This document shows, one piece after another, positions 36,376-47,308 of a stretch of 64,000 bases of DNA; the first letter of the stretch is position 1, and the number at the start of each line of letters is the position of its first letter. The stretch is taken from NCBI GenBank assembly GCA_907165135.1, contig OU015567.1, forward strand, positions 2,113,001 to 2,177,000, given 5' to 3'. The position numbers were made by a program, and so were the translations under genes. Source of the stretch: Oikopleura dioica. Taxonomy: Eukaryota > Chordata > Appendicularia > Copelata > Oikopleuridae. Below the pieces are notes generated by a model. The model made no database searches. It was given only the letters and a program-made list of their open reading frames with translations, and had not been told where the DNA came from.

Positions 36376-37922
36376 TCAGCGACTCGCTGTGCAATCGATT
36401 TTTGCACTCACATGACTTTCACGGGGATACCCTTATTTGAATGGCGAAGCCCTTTTTGATACTTAGTTTTGGTTGGAATACACAAAAATTTAGAATAAAG
36501 CAGACGAAATATTCAAATCAATAAGCTTTAAATTCCTGTTTGATACACAAAAAAGGCCATTTTCCCGAACAGGTTAAAATATATTTTTTTTCTGTTATCG
36601 GAAATTTGAGCAAAAACGCGTCTCTGTTCAATCGAAAGTTGTCAAAACTGGCTGCCACTTGATTGGAAATCTGAATCGAGTCCAAAGTCGCGAATAAAAT
36701 CAGGGAACGTGCGAGATAAGAAATTCTAGAGACCAAGAGGGGCTCTCATCGGGCGATGGAGCCCTAATCTAATCAGCTATTTTTTCATTCAATGAATGGA
36801 TTGGCGGCTTTTTTTCGTCGCCACCTTAGATTAAAGTGAACTTAAAATTTAATTCACTGTTTTGAAAATAAGAGTTTATACCGAATTTTCAATCAATTAA
36901 TTTTCTTGTATCGTAAAGTTGAAGCTTTCAAACCCCTTTTCTTGCGGTAAAGAATACGGTTTTCGTAAGCGTAAAATTTTAATAAAAGATGTCCTTTTCA
37001 ACTCCTTAACCGCGTGGGACGAATTGTACATTTCAATGTAGTTTAAGACTTTGCAGTGCCCTAGCTCAAAAACTACTGATCGTATGAATCTGAAAATTGA
37101 AATGCGCCTTAGCACAACCTTATTCTCTCGTTCTTTCAAATTTCAGCGAATTATCGCGCACCACCAGCGCTCTGCGCCGGATTAAGTCTGACCTACTTCG
37201 CGCCGCGCTCTTTCTCTCACTCATAACTCTCGTTTCAGTTGGGTATTTTTATTATTTTCAAAGTGAAAATATAGGTTTTCAATACCGGAGATTTCAAATT
37301 TTGAATAATATTTGCAAAAAATCATTGCACAATCACTGCACTCGGTCAAAATGAGAGCTACAAGTAATATGAAAATGATTTTGTTTCGGAAATTTAAGTT
37401 GAAATTATTAAAGCTCATATTCGAATTAGTATTGTCTGTAAATTTGCCGAGAATCGGATGGGCGAGTCGCGAGTTATTCAAGTTTTCGCTTAAACTACAA
37501 TGAAATGTACAATTCGTCCCGCGCTCATACGCGCGGATTCGTCCCACGCGGTTAAAAAACGTCATATTTTCGCAGCTTTTAAAAAAATTACAATGAAATT
37601 TACGCTGACACCTCTTTAACCTCCTTGAGCTGGTCATCCGTTTTCACGCCGAATCTAATTTGTCTTTCATGTTCTGAGCAATTTATTTTCTCTCGCCATT
37701 TTCCTGTTTTCAGTGCTGATCGACCTTTTTAAATTTGGAAAATAGAAGAACACGTCATTTCTAAAGACCGGCAATTCTTTACAACACTGTATTTTTTTTT
37801 AATTATTGAAAAAGAAATATTTTAAGTGGTTTCAATTTGATCGATTTCTGACAGAAGAAGTTTGAAAGAATCTTTTTTCGGTTCAGAAATTTTCGAATTT
37901 GTCATGATTTTTTTAATAAATA
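36376..37922. other. Intergenic with a dispersed inverted repeat
   Basis: No gene seen. An inverted repeat, about 37013-37049 against 37491-37532 (core GGGACGAATTGTACATTTCA), spans about 0.5 kb and may mark a decayed non-autonomous element. Confidence 0.4.
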
Positions 37923-38233
37923 TTAAAATTTCTTGACCAAATCAAAAGTAATTTCATCTTCATTTTTCCCTTCAGCTGAATTATTCGCGACTTTAATCAT
38001 TTGCTTCGCATCATCTCTATGGCAGGCCAGACCGAGTTCGTCTTCAGACATGTTCTACTTGAAAATGATGACAGAGTGTATCACAGCAGGAACATGTTCC
38101 TAGGGTCGTCATTAATTCGTCAATTGAAATTTTTCCGTCGCGATTTCGATCGAATTCTTGAAAAATTTGAAGACTATCGTCATTTTCGGGAAAGAAATTG
38201 TCTTTTTCATCCTTCTTTTTACGCTCTTTTCTA
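37923..38233 (-). CDS. EF-hand protein, C-terminal exons (5' end not found)
   Basis: Exons (minus) 38233-38094 and 38041-37923. The first encodes a canonical EF-hand (IFQEFDRNRDGKISIDELM, loop D-x-N-x-D-G-x-I-x-x-x-E). The second encodes a degenerate EF-hand-like helix-loop-helix (AKQMIKVANNSAEGKNEDEI). Calmodulin/troponin-C-like relatives bind Ca2+. The chosen 52-nt intron is canonical and in phase, but a slightly longer join keeping MSEDEL is possible with a non-canonical donor. The exon starts after CAG at 38234, so at least one 5' exon is missing; a promoter-proximal exon may lie at 38400-38520, next to the hAT MITE. Confidence 0.6.
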
Positions 38234-38565
38234 CTGTAAAAAAATTTTCATATTTAGTTTTTGTTATTTTTAAAAAGCCTCTTTCCTCGTTGGAATTTTG
38301 GATCGGGACGGGCGCACTCTAAATAATAATTTTCAGCAATTTCGAATTTTCAATTTCGTCGAAATAAAAACACTGACCGAAATCGGCTGGTCGGGAGAAA
38401 AGCTCAAGGCGGAAACAGTTCTTTGGAGAAATTCTTAATTAACGATTTCAAGCTGATTTTTGATTTCATGCAGACATGGCTTTTCTTTGGAATTTTGTTC
38501 ATCAACGTTCACTTTTCTTGTCAATGTGAGCTTTTGATTGAATCTTTTTGAAATTAAGGCTCTCC

Positions 38566-38957
38566 CAGGGCCAGACTATTTGCATTCTCAAAGTTATTCT
38601 TTTTGCCGAAGATTCACTATTTATTGCTGTATGAATATTCACGACGCGAAAATATTCAAATGAATGGAAAAGAATATCTTCCGTGAATTTTTGAAAAATC
38701 CGTGAATATCTCAAATATTCGCGAATGCTGCGCGCTCTGATTGGTCGAGCTCCGAGCCGGCGGCGGAATCAAATCGGGCCCTTAGGCTCACGGCTCGTGG
38801 GCGCCACCCAAATCGAAGCCCCGTCCCTGTCCGCTCAAAAGTTCGTGAATATGCACGAGAATAGGCCAAAATGAATATGCATGCATTCTTTTTTCGAAAA
38901 AGAATATTCAAAGAAAATTTCGTGAATTTTTTCGAGAATGCAAATAGTCTGGCCCTG
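38566..38957. mobile_element. hAT MITE, 392 bp
   Basis: The ends are CAGGGCCAGACTATTTGCAT (38566 on) and its reverse complement ending at 38957. Both sides carry the 8-mer GGCTCTCC (38558-38565, 38958-38965). A CAGGG terminus and an 8-bp duplication are typical of hAT. Non-coding. Confidence 0.85.
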
Positions 38958-38984
38958 GGCTCTCCACAATGTTATGAAGGCCTT

Positions 38985-39254
38985 CGAAAGTACCATAGTA
39001 ATCATGGTATATTTTCGTTCGAATGGGGACCCCCTGTTTTCTGCTCGAAAATATGGGTGTCACAATTATAAATTTTTAACTATAAATTTTAAATATATGA
39101 TTGTGACACCCTTATTTTCGAGCAGAAAATAGGGGTCCCAATTCGAACAAAAATAAACCATGATAACTATGGTACTTTCGAAAATAAGGGTGTCACAATT
39201 ATAAATTCAAAATTAATTGTTAAAATTTTATCATTGTGACACCCTTATTTTCGT
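38985..39254. repeat. Two adjacent large palindromes
   Basis: Arms 38985-39065 and 39100-39180 are reverse complements (core GGGTGTCACAAT / ATTGTGACACCC). A second hairpin follows (39172-39254) using the same GGGTGTCACAATTATAAA motif. It begins about 20 bp after the hAT MITE. Confidence 0.8.
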
Positions 39255-39305
39255 TAATTTTGCTTATACAGTATAAAGTATAAGACTTATACTATAAGTT
39301 ATACT

Positions 39306-39645
39306 TCAAAAATAAAATTTCAAAAATTCTATCTCTAGAATTTCTTTCCTGTGTTCATCTGGCACGACAAAGGGAACTTGCGAAACACCGCCAACCATTT
39401 CGACGAAGAGTCGCGCTAGAATTATGTTTTCGTTAAAAGCTGAGTCAATGCCCTTTTTCGCAAAAGATTAAGAATGAACCGAAAGCGGAAGGTTTGGGCG
39501 AACGAATTTTCGGGGAGCGGATCGTGTTCAATTTATCCGGCATGCTCTGGAATCGCTTCAGCGAAATGTCCTTTTTGCGAATTCTCATCTTTTCGAGCCG
39601 AATCGACACTTTTCTCTTTGGCGAATTCGGGCGCAAGAAATCCAT
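39306..39645 (-). CDS. Small basic protein, 99 aa
   Basis: Exons (minus) 39645-39480 and 39439-39306, a 40-nt GT-AG intron, phase 1, 300 nt total. The N-terminal half is very basic (NSPKRKVSIRLEKMRIRKKD). The second exon is a hydrophobic/helical segment (NENIILARLFVEMVGGVSQV). No family recognised; nuclear location is plausible from the basic stretch. Confidence 0.45.
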
Positions 39646-40223
39646 GCCTTTCAGACATTAATTATGGGCTATTTAAAGCTAGCGGCTAAAAACTATCAAA
39701 AGAGGATTTAAATATTTTTAATCAATCAATTCCTAGCAGTAACCACTGCTTTAGCTTATTGATCATCAAGTTGTTTCCTAGCAATTTATCCTTTGAAAGC
39801 AAGGTTTATTTTTTAGAAATTTCTAGGTTCATTTTTCCCCGAAAATTTTGGTTGACCCTTTATAACACGAAAATTGGGGATAAGAGATTTCAAAGAGATT
39901 TTTGATTGGCTGCCCGGTCAAAAAAGGGCTTCTGATTGGCGGACAACTTCAACTCCAATCAGAAGCTTTTTATCGGCCTTATAGCCAATCAGAAACGTCT
40001 TCTAGATTAATTCTCCATTTTCTGGGGTCTGGAAAGATTCTAAAAATTGGGGTTATAATAAAACTGACGAATCATAACCATTTTTGTCAAAAAAATACAA
40101 AAAATATTTTAAAAAATCTGAATTAGTTTGATAATCCGATTCCTCGAGATCTCGTCTTTTTTCCTTTTCTCTGACCATTTTTGTCATTTAAAACAGACAC
40201 TGTTGGAAAAAATGGGCCGATGA

Positions 40224-40515
40224 TTATTTTTTTGAGGTGATTAAATATATCATTAATGATGGTATCTTAAAAGCATTTTCTCTCGACGAATGACCGACAA
40301 AATGCCTGCCTGTCAAATAAATCAGAATATTTGATAAAAACAGGTGTTTTTTGATGATTCGGTTTATTCTGCATTATTCTTATTTCAAGGTTTAAAAATT
40401 GAACTTTACCTGTCGACGAGTTTTTCTTTTGATTCGACTTTCTTTTTCCCATTTTTTTGGCTTTTTGGTTTTTGAAAAATGAACGTTTTCGATTGTGGTT
40501 CTCAGAAGACATCAT
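40224..40515 (-). CDS. Small Lys-rich protein, 63 aa (tentative)
   Basis: Exons (minus) 40515-40410 and 40309-40224 with a 100-nt GT-AG intron. The N-terminus is Lys/Asn-rich (KNQKAKKMGKRKSNQKKN). No domain. Kept because splice sites and phase agree, but chance is possible. Confidence 0.3.
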
Positions 40516-40909
40516 TTTTCAGCAGAGTTTAAATTAAATTCTGCTGCTAAATAACAAGATAAATAATCTCGCGCATGCTAGACAAAATCTGAGTCTTCTG
40601 GGAGTAAGAAACATTCTTCATTCTTGTTAATTAAGATTTGCTACAAAGGTTTATTAAGGAAGATAGACGGCTTCTTGTCAGAGGAATGCTGAACTCTGAG
40701 TTCAATAAGAAAATTGGATAACTGATGCCTACCCCCTTAAAACTCCGTCTCCGCGCGCTACCGCTTGGTGGCGCATTTTATGCGCATGCGGCGGGGCGCG
40801 CGCGGGCAATCATGAAATTTCACTATTTAAGCTGCTCTCAGCATTCTAGCTCTCATCAAACTCTCCAGGTCCAAATCGAGAAAGAAATAGCTTTAGAAAA
40901 AATCGCAAA

Positions 40910-41516
40910 ATGAAATTTTTCGCTGCTCTCCTCGCCGCCGCTCAAGCTCAAACTGACGCTGCTGATCGAATGGCTGTTATTCAGGACAATATTGCTGTAA
41001 GTAAAAAAACAAATTTTAAAATGAAAAATATTTTGAAAATTTTTCAAAAAATTCCTTCAAATTTTGAAGAAAATTTCTTTGAGTCAAAATTTTTACTAAA
41101 ATTTTTCTTTAGAATTTGACAGCGCCAATGCCAACTGTAAACAGCGGCTCTCGATTCACAGCCAAATTCGTTAACCGACTCGCAAAGCTTACCGAAGAAA
41201 TGGTCAACAACACCAACGCTTGGGGAACTGCCTGTGATGAAGGATCAGGAGCAGGATCTGGAGATGGAGCTCAAGGGGATGATATCTTTGCGTAAGTACT
41301 TCATTTTCGGAACTTAGAAAACGGGAAATTTGTAGTTTCAACACTGGAGACGCGCCGGAAGACAAATGCCAGTTGAACAAGCAAATCAACCGGGCTTTGA
41401 ACTCATACGTCCGAAACTACGTTTGCTCTGGCCGAGGCAACTACGTCTCCCGAACTATCCGACGACTCCGAAAGGTCAAAAACTGGTACAACACCAAGTA
41501 CGACTGCGCCATCTAA
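40910..41516 (+). CDS. Secreted 148-aa protein, family A (with 54306-54824 and 55712-56231)
   Basis: Exons 40910-40996, 41113-41291, 41336-41516 total 447 nt. Signal peptide MKFFAALLAAAQA. The C-terminal 50 residues define the family: cysteine, then LNKQINRALNS, a YVRNYVCSGRG motif, then a basic helix (RTIRRLRKVKNWY) and a terminal cysteine. The middle is Gly/Asp/Ser-rich with one further cysteine (four in all, likely two disulfides). Function unknown. A TATTTAAG box lies at about 40824-40831; AATAAA at 41629. The gene has G/C-richer codon use than its surroundings, suggesting high expression. Confidence 0.85.
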
Positions 41517-42123
41517 ACTCAAGAACACCGACTTGAAACTACAACTGCAGTTGAAATGCCCTCTTCTCTTTTTATATAGCTAATTTCTTTTTACTTTTTA
41601 AAATTGCCACTGTATAAAAATTCCTTGAAATAAAAAAATGCAAAAAAAAATAGAAAATACTTTATTGGAAAATCGAAAGAGAAAAATTTTTGCTGGGTTT
41701 TTTGAAGTTAATTGCATGTTTTTCTTGCACGTAGATATTCGGAGAATGAAAAGCTTTGAAAGTGGAGTCGATTCACCGCCACCTAATTTTAATTGCGGCG
41801 AAGTGGATCTAGAACTTCTCTGACAATTATCCACTTGAGTTGTGGGCTCTTGAGTCATTACACGAAAGATGCACATCCGCGCAGCTTTTTCTCTATTTTT
41901 GAAATCGGAGATTTTTAACACGTTTTTTTACCTTTTAGAAAAAAACATGTTTTTAAAAAGTCTTCAGAATCAATGAAATAGTTCGCCGATTTGATGCGCG
42001 AACTCTTAGTTATCCTCTCATTAACCCTGACATTTTGAATTAATCGCACCTTGATTAATTACTGTAGCTAAATAGCTGGTACCTCTCTTTCCTGATGACT
42101 AGCACTAAATCGAGAAATCAACA
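41517..42123. other. Intergenic; 3' UTR and promoter only
   Basis: Holds the 3' UTR of the family A gene (AATAAA 41629) and the upstream region of the TGF-beta-like gene. No further gene seen. Confidence 0.5.
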
Positions 42124-45100
42124 ATGAAATTCACTTTTATCTTGCCTTTTGTCAACTCCCAATTTTGCAAAAACGACAGTCAGAAATGCCCCGAAAAAAT
42201 GAGTCTCGAAAGCATGAGAGAGCAGAGAATTCAGTCACTGAAATTTCAAGTCATAAAAGAGATCAGCAGAAGATACAACCTTTCCGACCTGATTGTGAAT
42301 TACTCTGGCCCGGCTCCGGAAGATCATGAGGTGAAAATTGATGCAGAGGATGCAATTGAGCTCGAAAATTCAAAATGTGAGGTGGCTAAAACAGGCGAAA
42401 AAAGTAAAGTCATCATTCATTCACCGCAAAAATCATATCAAGGTAAAAAAAATTATCATAAGTTCTGCAGCAAAGATCAATTAAATCATTCATTTAACTC
42501 TAGAATCGGCTCAATTTACGAGCGCCCGGCTCGCAACCGAAATTCCCGGCCACCTCTGCGGCCATATCTGGCTGAGTTTCAGCTCTCGTGACATCTCATT
42601 TTTCGAAAACGGCCACGGTAGGGCGTTTTTTTCGTTGATTTCCGCCTCATATTCTAGGAAAAGTGAAAAGCGCCCATTTGATGTTCTACAAGTTGCCGAA
42701 CCCGAACAACCATCAAAAGCGATTTCCCGTGAGTGTTTTCCAGGAACGGTACAAATGAGAAAAATCGAAAGCAAAAGAGAGAAATCTTGTTATTGCGCTG
42801 GGCTGAGAGAAGTTTATAAACAGAGATGGTTTAAAGTTCTGACCGCGCGGTTTAGACCAGCGCGCTTTTTGGAGACATAAAATTCAGAAGAAAGCGAATG
42901 AAAATTTAGTCAGGAAACTTCATCTTAACATCAAGGTACGTTTTTGAGATAAGAGATTATTTTTATTGAATTTATAATTTGTCGTCCTTGATTTCAATTT
43001 TTGCTAAGAATCTCATTTAGATGAAGTTACTCGCCGGGGTTTTGGCCGGGTGGGTCTCTGCCCAATACCCGTACTACGATTACGATCAAATCTACACCGG
43101 CAAGTCGCAGGCCGATCAGTCCGGAGGAGCTCTCTTCACCGGGCATACCAACTCGCCCGAAGTTGCCTCTGTCGCCCGAGCCCTCGGAAACGGACGAATC
43201 TGCTGGTCGTGTCTTGAGGAGTCATACGCCAATTGCTTGGGTGCCTCCGCTGTTCGAGGCGATAGCGAGCGACACGGCGCCGTCTACTGCCAAGGTGAAG
43301 ATTACTTCTGCTACATCTCCGAGCGACGAATCATCCGTCACGCCGAGAACGAGTGGAACTACGAGCAAGGAGCTCCATGGCAAACTGTTAGCGCAGTTGA
43401 TCATGGAGAGCTTCTCAATGGCGCTGCTTCAGGCCCAACTGAGGTTCGAGTCCAGATGGGTTGCCAGCAGCCGCTGAGCTGCCTCCGTCAGCAATGGCAA
43501 AACTACCAGATCCAGATCGGTGTTGCTTTCCATCAGGATAACCCAACACAGGTTGACGCCCAGTACGTCCCTGTTGGTTCCCAGACCGAGGTCAGATCCG
43601 GAGCTTGCCGACACCATTACGCCTGGAACGATCACGAAGACGGTACCTTCACTGTTGACGACGAGTGGCGAGCGTTCTCCTGGATGGAGGCCGACACTCA
43701 GAGCGGCAACAGCAAGGCTAGCGCTCAAGGATGGGGCGATCGACGATTCGGAGCAACTGAACGTCATTTCCAACGAGGCAAGGGTACCGAATCCGTCTGC
43801 CACTACTGTTGCGATCCATACCTGGAGTACGACGCTGAAGGATGCAACCACGTCGCTGCCGAGGGCTTTGTCGATAGCGGAGCTGGTCAAATCACCGATT
43901 TCTCCGCTGGTGTCAAGGACTCCAACATCTTCCTCAAGCGGCCCGCCAATGATCACTCCAAGGACTGGAGCTCCAACACCAACTTGCCCCAGTACCACGG
44001 TGCCTTCCGAAACCCCCACACCCAAGTGGCCAAGGGTATCCTCGCATAACCGATTCAAATGGCCCTGGCGCGCTCGAGAACCAATCCCGTGCTCAAGAAC
44101 AACAGAAGACTGCATTCCACAACTTACCATTCTTCCAGCCCTTCTTGTTTTTCTTCTGTACTATGATTACGGTCCAATGCTAATTTGAGCTTTCTCCTTG
44201 GCTGATTATTTTTATCAACCCCCACCCTGACTCAATTCTGATAGAAAAGCCACCGGAGAGAGGGCAAATTACAGCGCGCCTTTCTTTTCCATCTTCCTTA
44301 TTTTTCTGCTGTGCTCCGATCGCGAATCGTAAATGGACTCGATCCTGAGCCGACAGTGAATAAACTAAAAAAGCAAGAAAAAAATCTTTGTTGATTTGAT
44401 AATTTCTTTGTACCGATAAAAGATATCCGACCATCCTTTTCGAAGGGATCTTGTGAAGACGATTGATGTGGAAGATGAAGGGTCTGGGTGGCATCATGTC
44501 GAGGTATGAAGAATTCAAGGGGGTATGTTTTTATTGAATTCTTAAGATAACCGATCACGTGATAAATTGGATAGACCAAGATTCTTTTGAAAACCTCTCT
44601 CTCGAACTAATTAGTTGGAATTATCCTCAACGATCGAATTCTGATTGCTCAAATGATCTCTGGATTCTCGGGACGCTAAAAGATCCTGCAAACGATGCAT
44701 CTTACTTACCAAGATTGTTGATTTCTTATGATGAGATTTACAAAGAAGAAAGGATGAGAAGAAGTCGGGGAAACGGGTCATTACAGAGTTGATATAATTT
44801 TTAGTCTTTTCTAGAGTTTTTGACCCTAGAAAAGAGGAGAATGATCCAATGGCATTTGCTGTTTGTCAAATGCATCCTCTCATAGGCACTTGTTCTTCAA
44901 AAACATTATGATTTTATTACAGCTGAATGATTTTTTGTAAAACAAGGAAAAAGTGAATCTTCAAAAGGAAATCACAGAATTTTACATTCGGAGCCCGCCA
45001 GTTTACGTCAATTTCTGCAGAGGCGAATGCTTTGACTACAGTTCTCTTTGTAAGATCTGTTATTTCATTCAATGCAATGACTGATTCCGCTTTTAGATGA

Positions 45101-45377
45101 AAACAAGCTGCTTCGATCTAGTCTTAAATCTTCAATAGCAAGTATCCGTGACAGAGATGTTGGACCAGTGTCTTGTTGAATTCGGATTTTATCATAAATT
45201 CTATAGACCTTCTTTCACCTTCATTATCTTGATCAAATAATATCCGAAAAAAGCCACCCCAAAAAACTTTACCCCGTGGATATCATCATTGGCTTACGCG
45301 ACGGGGCAGGAAGACCGAAGTGGAAAAAAGTCAAACTACGAAAAATACGCGTCGAAGAATGCGTCTGCTACAATTGA
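42124..45377 (+). CDS. Divergent TGF-beta superfamily ligand (myostatin/activin-type propeptide)
   Basis: Exons 42124-42442, 42504-42617, 42658-42748, 44446-44503, 44547-44776, 44815 to about 44900, about 44973-45049, 45097-45167, 45207-45377. Phases agree except at the sixth/seventh junction (about 44900-44990), which I could not resolve with a canonical intron. Signal peptide MKFTFILPFVNSQ. The propeptide parallels GDF8: EQRIQSLKFQVIKEI, then GKVKSAHLMFYK, VSVFQER, TIDVEDEGSGWHHVEI, VINWIDQ. A furin-like RMRRSR site is followed by mature-domain motifs: CQMHPLI (compare CKRHPLY), SPPVYVNFCRGEC and the C-terminus VEECVCYN. The conserved central CC pair appears absent. The stop overlaps AATAAA (45377). 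Intron 3 (1.7 kb) contains a complete other gene. Confidence 0.65.
43021..44049 (+). CDS. Secreted Ly6/uPAR-like cysteine-pattern protein, 342 aa, nested in TGF-beta intron
   Basis: One coding exon starting at the ATG directly after TTTAG; a 5'-UTR intron is likely (donor CAAG|GTACG at 42936, acceptor at 43020). Signal peptide MKLLAGVLAGWVSA. The cysteine pattern C-x2-C (ICWSC), spaced cysteines, GC, then VCHYCC ... CN resembles an expanded three-finger (LU) domain; the family call is inferred from spacing only. The first part is Tyr/Gln-rich (YPYYDYDQIY). Strongly G/C-rich codon use suggests a highly expressed secreted product. AATAAA is at 44359, inside the host intron's downstream neighbourhood. 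Confidence 0.7.
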   Translation: MKLLAGVLAGWVSAQYPYYDYDQIYTGKSQADQSGGALFTGHTNSPEVASVARALGNGRICWSCLEESYANCLGASAVRGDSERHGAVYCQGEDYFCYISERRIIRHAENEWNYEQGAPWQTVSAVDHGELLNGAASGPTEVRVQMGCQQPLSCLRQQWQNYQIQIGVAFHQDNPTQVDAQYVPVGSQTEVRSGACRHHYAWNDHEDGTFTVDDEWRAFSWMEADTQSGNSKASAQGWGDRRFGATERHFQRGKGTESVCHYCCDPYLEYDAEGCNHVAAEGFVDSGAGQITDFSAGVKDSNIFLKRPANDHSKDWSSNTNLPQYHGAFRNPHTQVAKGILA

Positions 45378-45408
45378 ATAAAAATATCCAAAAAATATCG
45401 CGCTATTT

Positions 45409-45682
45409 TTAATTCATAGTCTTGTAAAGATCGTTCAGCAGACTTTTGAAGGTGATGGGCATTCTTTTAGTCCGGCAGCCGCTCATTGTCGCTCTCCAGT
45501 TTGCTAGAAACATAAATTTTAACTGCTAAGAGATAAATTTACCAACCTGGCATGATTTGGCAATTTAAATTGGACAAAAAGTCCAGCGCGCCTCTTTTTT
45601 GGTCACTTTCGAAATCTTGACCGTTTGCGAAAAATGACGCTGCGAGAAGAAAAATTGCAGTTTGGAAGATTCTCACAAGCAT
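45409..45682 (-). CDS. Candidate peptide-hormone precursor, 76 aa
   Basis: Exons (minus) 45682-45547 and 45503-45409; a 43-nt intron; 231 nt. A strong signal peptide (MLVRIFQTAIFLLAASFFAN) is followed by a short acidic stretch, a KR site, a 27-residue segment containing exactly two cysteines (NCQIMPANWRATMSGC), a TKR site and an amphipathic 17-residue tail. The dibasic-flanked, two-cysteine segment suggests a processed, disulfide-looped peptide; no known family is matched. TATAAAAAG (plus 45718-45727) lies about 40 nt upstream of the ATG. Convergent with the TGF-beta gene, 31 nt apart. Confidence 0.65.
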
Positions 45683-47077
45683 TTTAATTGTTTGCGAGCT
45701 AAACTGATCACTGACGTCTTTTTATAGATGAAAACATTAATAATTAAGTGGCTGGGGATGATGGATCAGCTGTAATAACAGTCTCAGTCCAAGTAACCCG
45801 ACAGCTCTGGGTTATCTTCAGGAAATCACTTGAATAACCAGTAATTCTTTAATAAGAGCTGTATAAGAACGTATTTTATTGATAAATATACCCCTCCGAG
45901 GTTCCAAGACTGAACTTGGCTTTCTTCAGGATAAAAAACTTGCTTCTGCTTGCCTTTTGCAAATCTGAAACCTGAAATTAACTTGCGAAAAAATGATAGA
46001 AGACATGAAAACATCATCTGGAAAGATGGGCGCAAGAAAGATTTCGATGAAAATGAACTGTAAAACGGGGATGAAAATGATCGTGACTGTTCGACGAAAT
46101 ATTAATGCTTCAGCGGTGAAATTGAAAGAGCAAAATTGGATGCTCTTCAAAACCACGAATCAGTCACCCGTCAACACTTTTTCGATACAGAGTTTTAATG
46201 ACAGAATAAGATCACTCAGAATGTGAGTTTTCTCAACAATTCTCAATAAACTTTTTCCATTACGACCTAGAAAAGCCCTAAAATGACTTTGAAAAACATT
46301 GCAACAGGAAGATGCGGTTTTTGTTCGCTGAAAAATTCAGACTGAGTCAATTAATGCCAGGTTTGGTTTGGTTTGTTATTTTCAGCGGTTTTCGATATTG
46401 AAGAAAACAAGCAATCAAAGCGTCGATTTTGGCTCAATTCAAAGTAAGAAATGCCGAAATGAAAGAGTATTTATTCAAAAATCTTTAGTGATAATTTTGC
46501 CGCTTCTTAGCTCAATAAACGAATTTGACAGATTTGAACTTGACAACTCCGAATCTTCTTTTATGTCGACATTTTCTTCGCTGATTCCAGAAGGCTTGAT
46601 TTTCGTTGTTTTATTTTCTTCGCTTGATTTTAATCGGTGAAGAAATCTCAGAATATGAAGAATAACAATATTGCAGAAACTCCAGTATTTTGAAAGAAAG
46701 CCTTCTCGTCTCTTTATTTCTCCTCTTTTTTGGATTTTCTCTCCTCTCTTTTTGATAAAGGGACTGTGCATTTTTGTCAAGGACTAACTAAGTAATGAAT
46801 GATGAAAAGTATTTTGCCAATCTGGCTGGGCCTAATCAGCAGATTTCTTCAATCAGCAAACTGACTCGTCAACTTTGAGGATCTTGCGTCACAACTCGTT
46901 AAATTTTCGCAGAATTCTTTCGCTTTGAAAAGTGGCCTGCTAATTTTTCTTGCTGACAGCATCATAAAATAGGCCAATAATTAGTGAAAAATAGTTGTTT
47001 TTCTTCATTACAAAGTTTGAATAATTGATAATTTTCGTGGATATAATTCCGGGTTGCAAAAATCATTATTTAAAAAA
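45683..47077. other. Intergenic, no supported gene
   Basis: Several 60-100 codon frames exist on both strands (for example a basic minus-strand frame near 46475-46760) but none has splice context, signal peptide or domain. A/T-rich. Confidence 0.4.
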
Positions 47078-47308
47078 ATGCAGATTTTTAAGATTTTTCT
47101 ACTTTTTAGCTTTATTGAAGCTACAAAAAACACACCTGCAGAAAATTTAAAGAATAGCGACGTTCATTCGTGGTTGCAAAGCCCGAAAATTACTGCTCTT
47201 TTGAATTTCATGAACAAATATTCAGGCGACTACGAAGATCATCGAACTCAAGAGTATTCAAAAAAAGACAACGACGATTCTTTTGAATCGATAATGGACC
47301 TCTTTTGA
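47078..47308 (+). CDS. Small secreted peptide, family B copy 1, 76 aa
   Basis: Single exon. Signal peptide MQIFKIFLLFSFIEA. The mature part has SPKITALLNFMNKYSGDYED followed by a charged tail; there are no cysteines. The segment LxSPxxxxLLxxxNKYxGxxEDH is shared with the gene at 48142-48431. Function unknown. A plus-strand AATAAA-like signal lies at about 47339. Confidence 0.65.
   Translation: MQIFKIFLLFSFIEATKNTPAENLKNSDVHSWLQSPKITALLNFMNKYSGDYEDHRTQEYSKKDNDDSFESIMDLF

Noticed and set aside
42658-42880. Reading the third TGF-beta exon on in the other frame (ending near 42880)
   Set aside because: It breaks the propeptide similarity and the exon phases; the donor at 42749 restores homology at 44446.
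43429-44188. Long frames opposite or offset to the 43021-44049 gene
   Set aside because: Shadow frames caused by the strong codon bias of the real gene.
46475-46760. Basic minus-strand frame as a gene
   Set aside because: No splice sites, signal, domain or poly(A) support.
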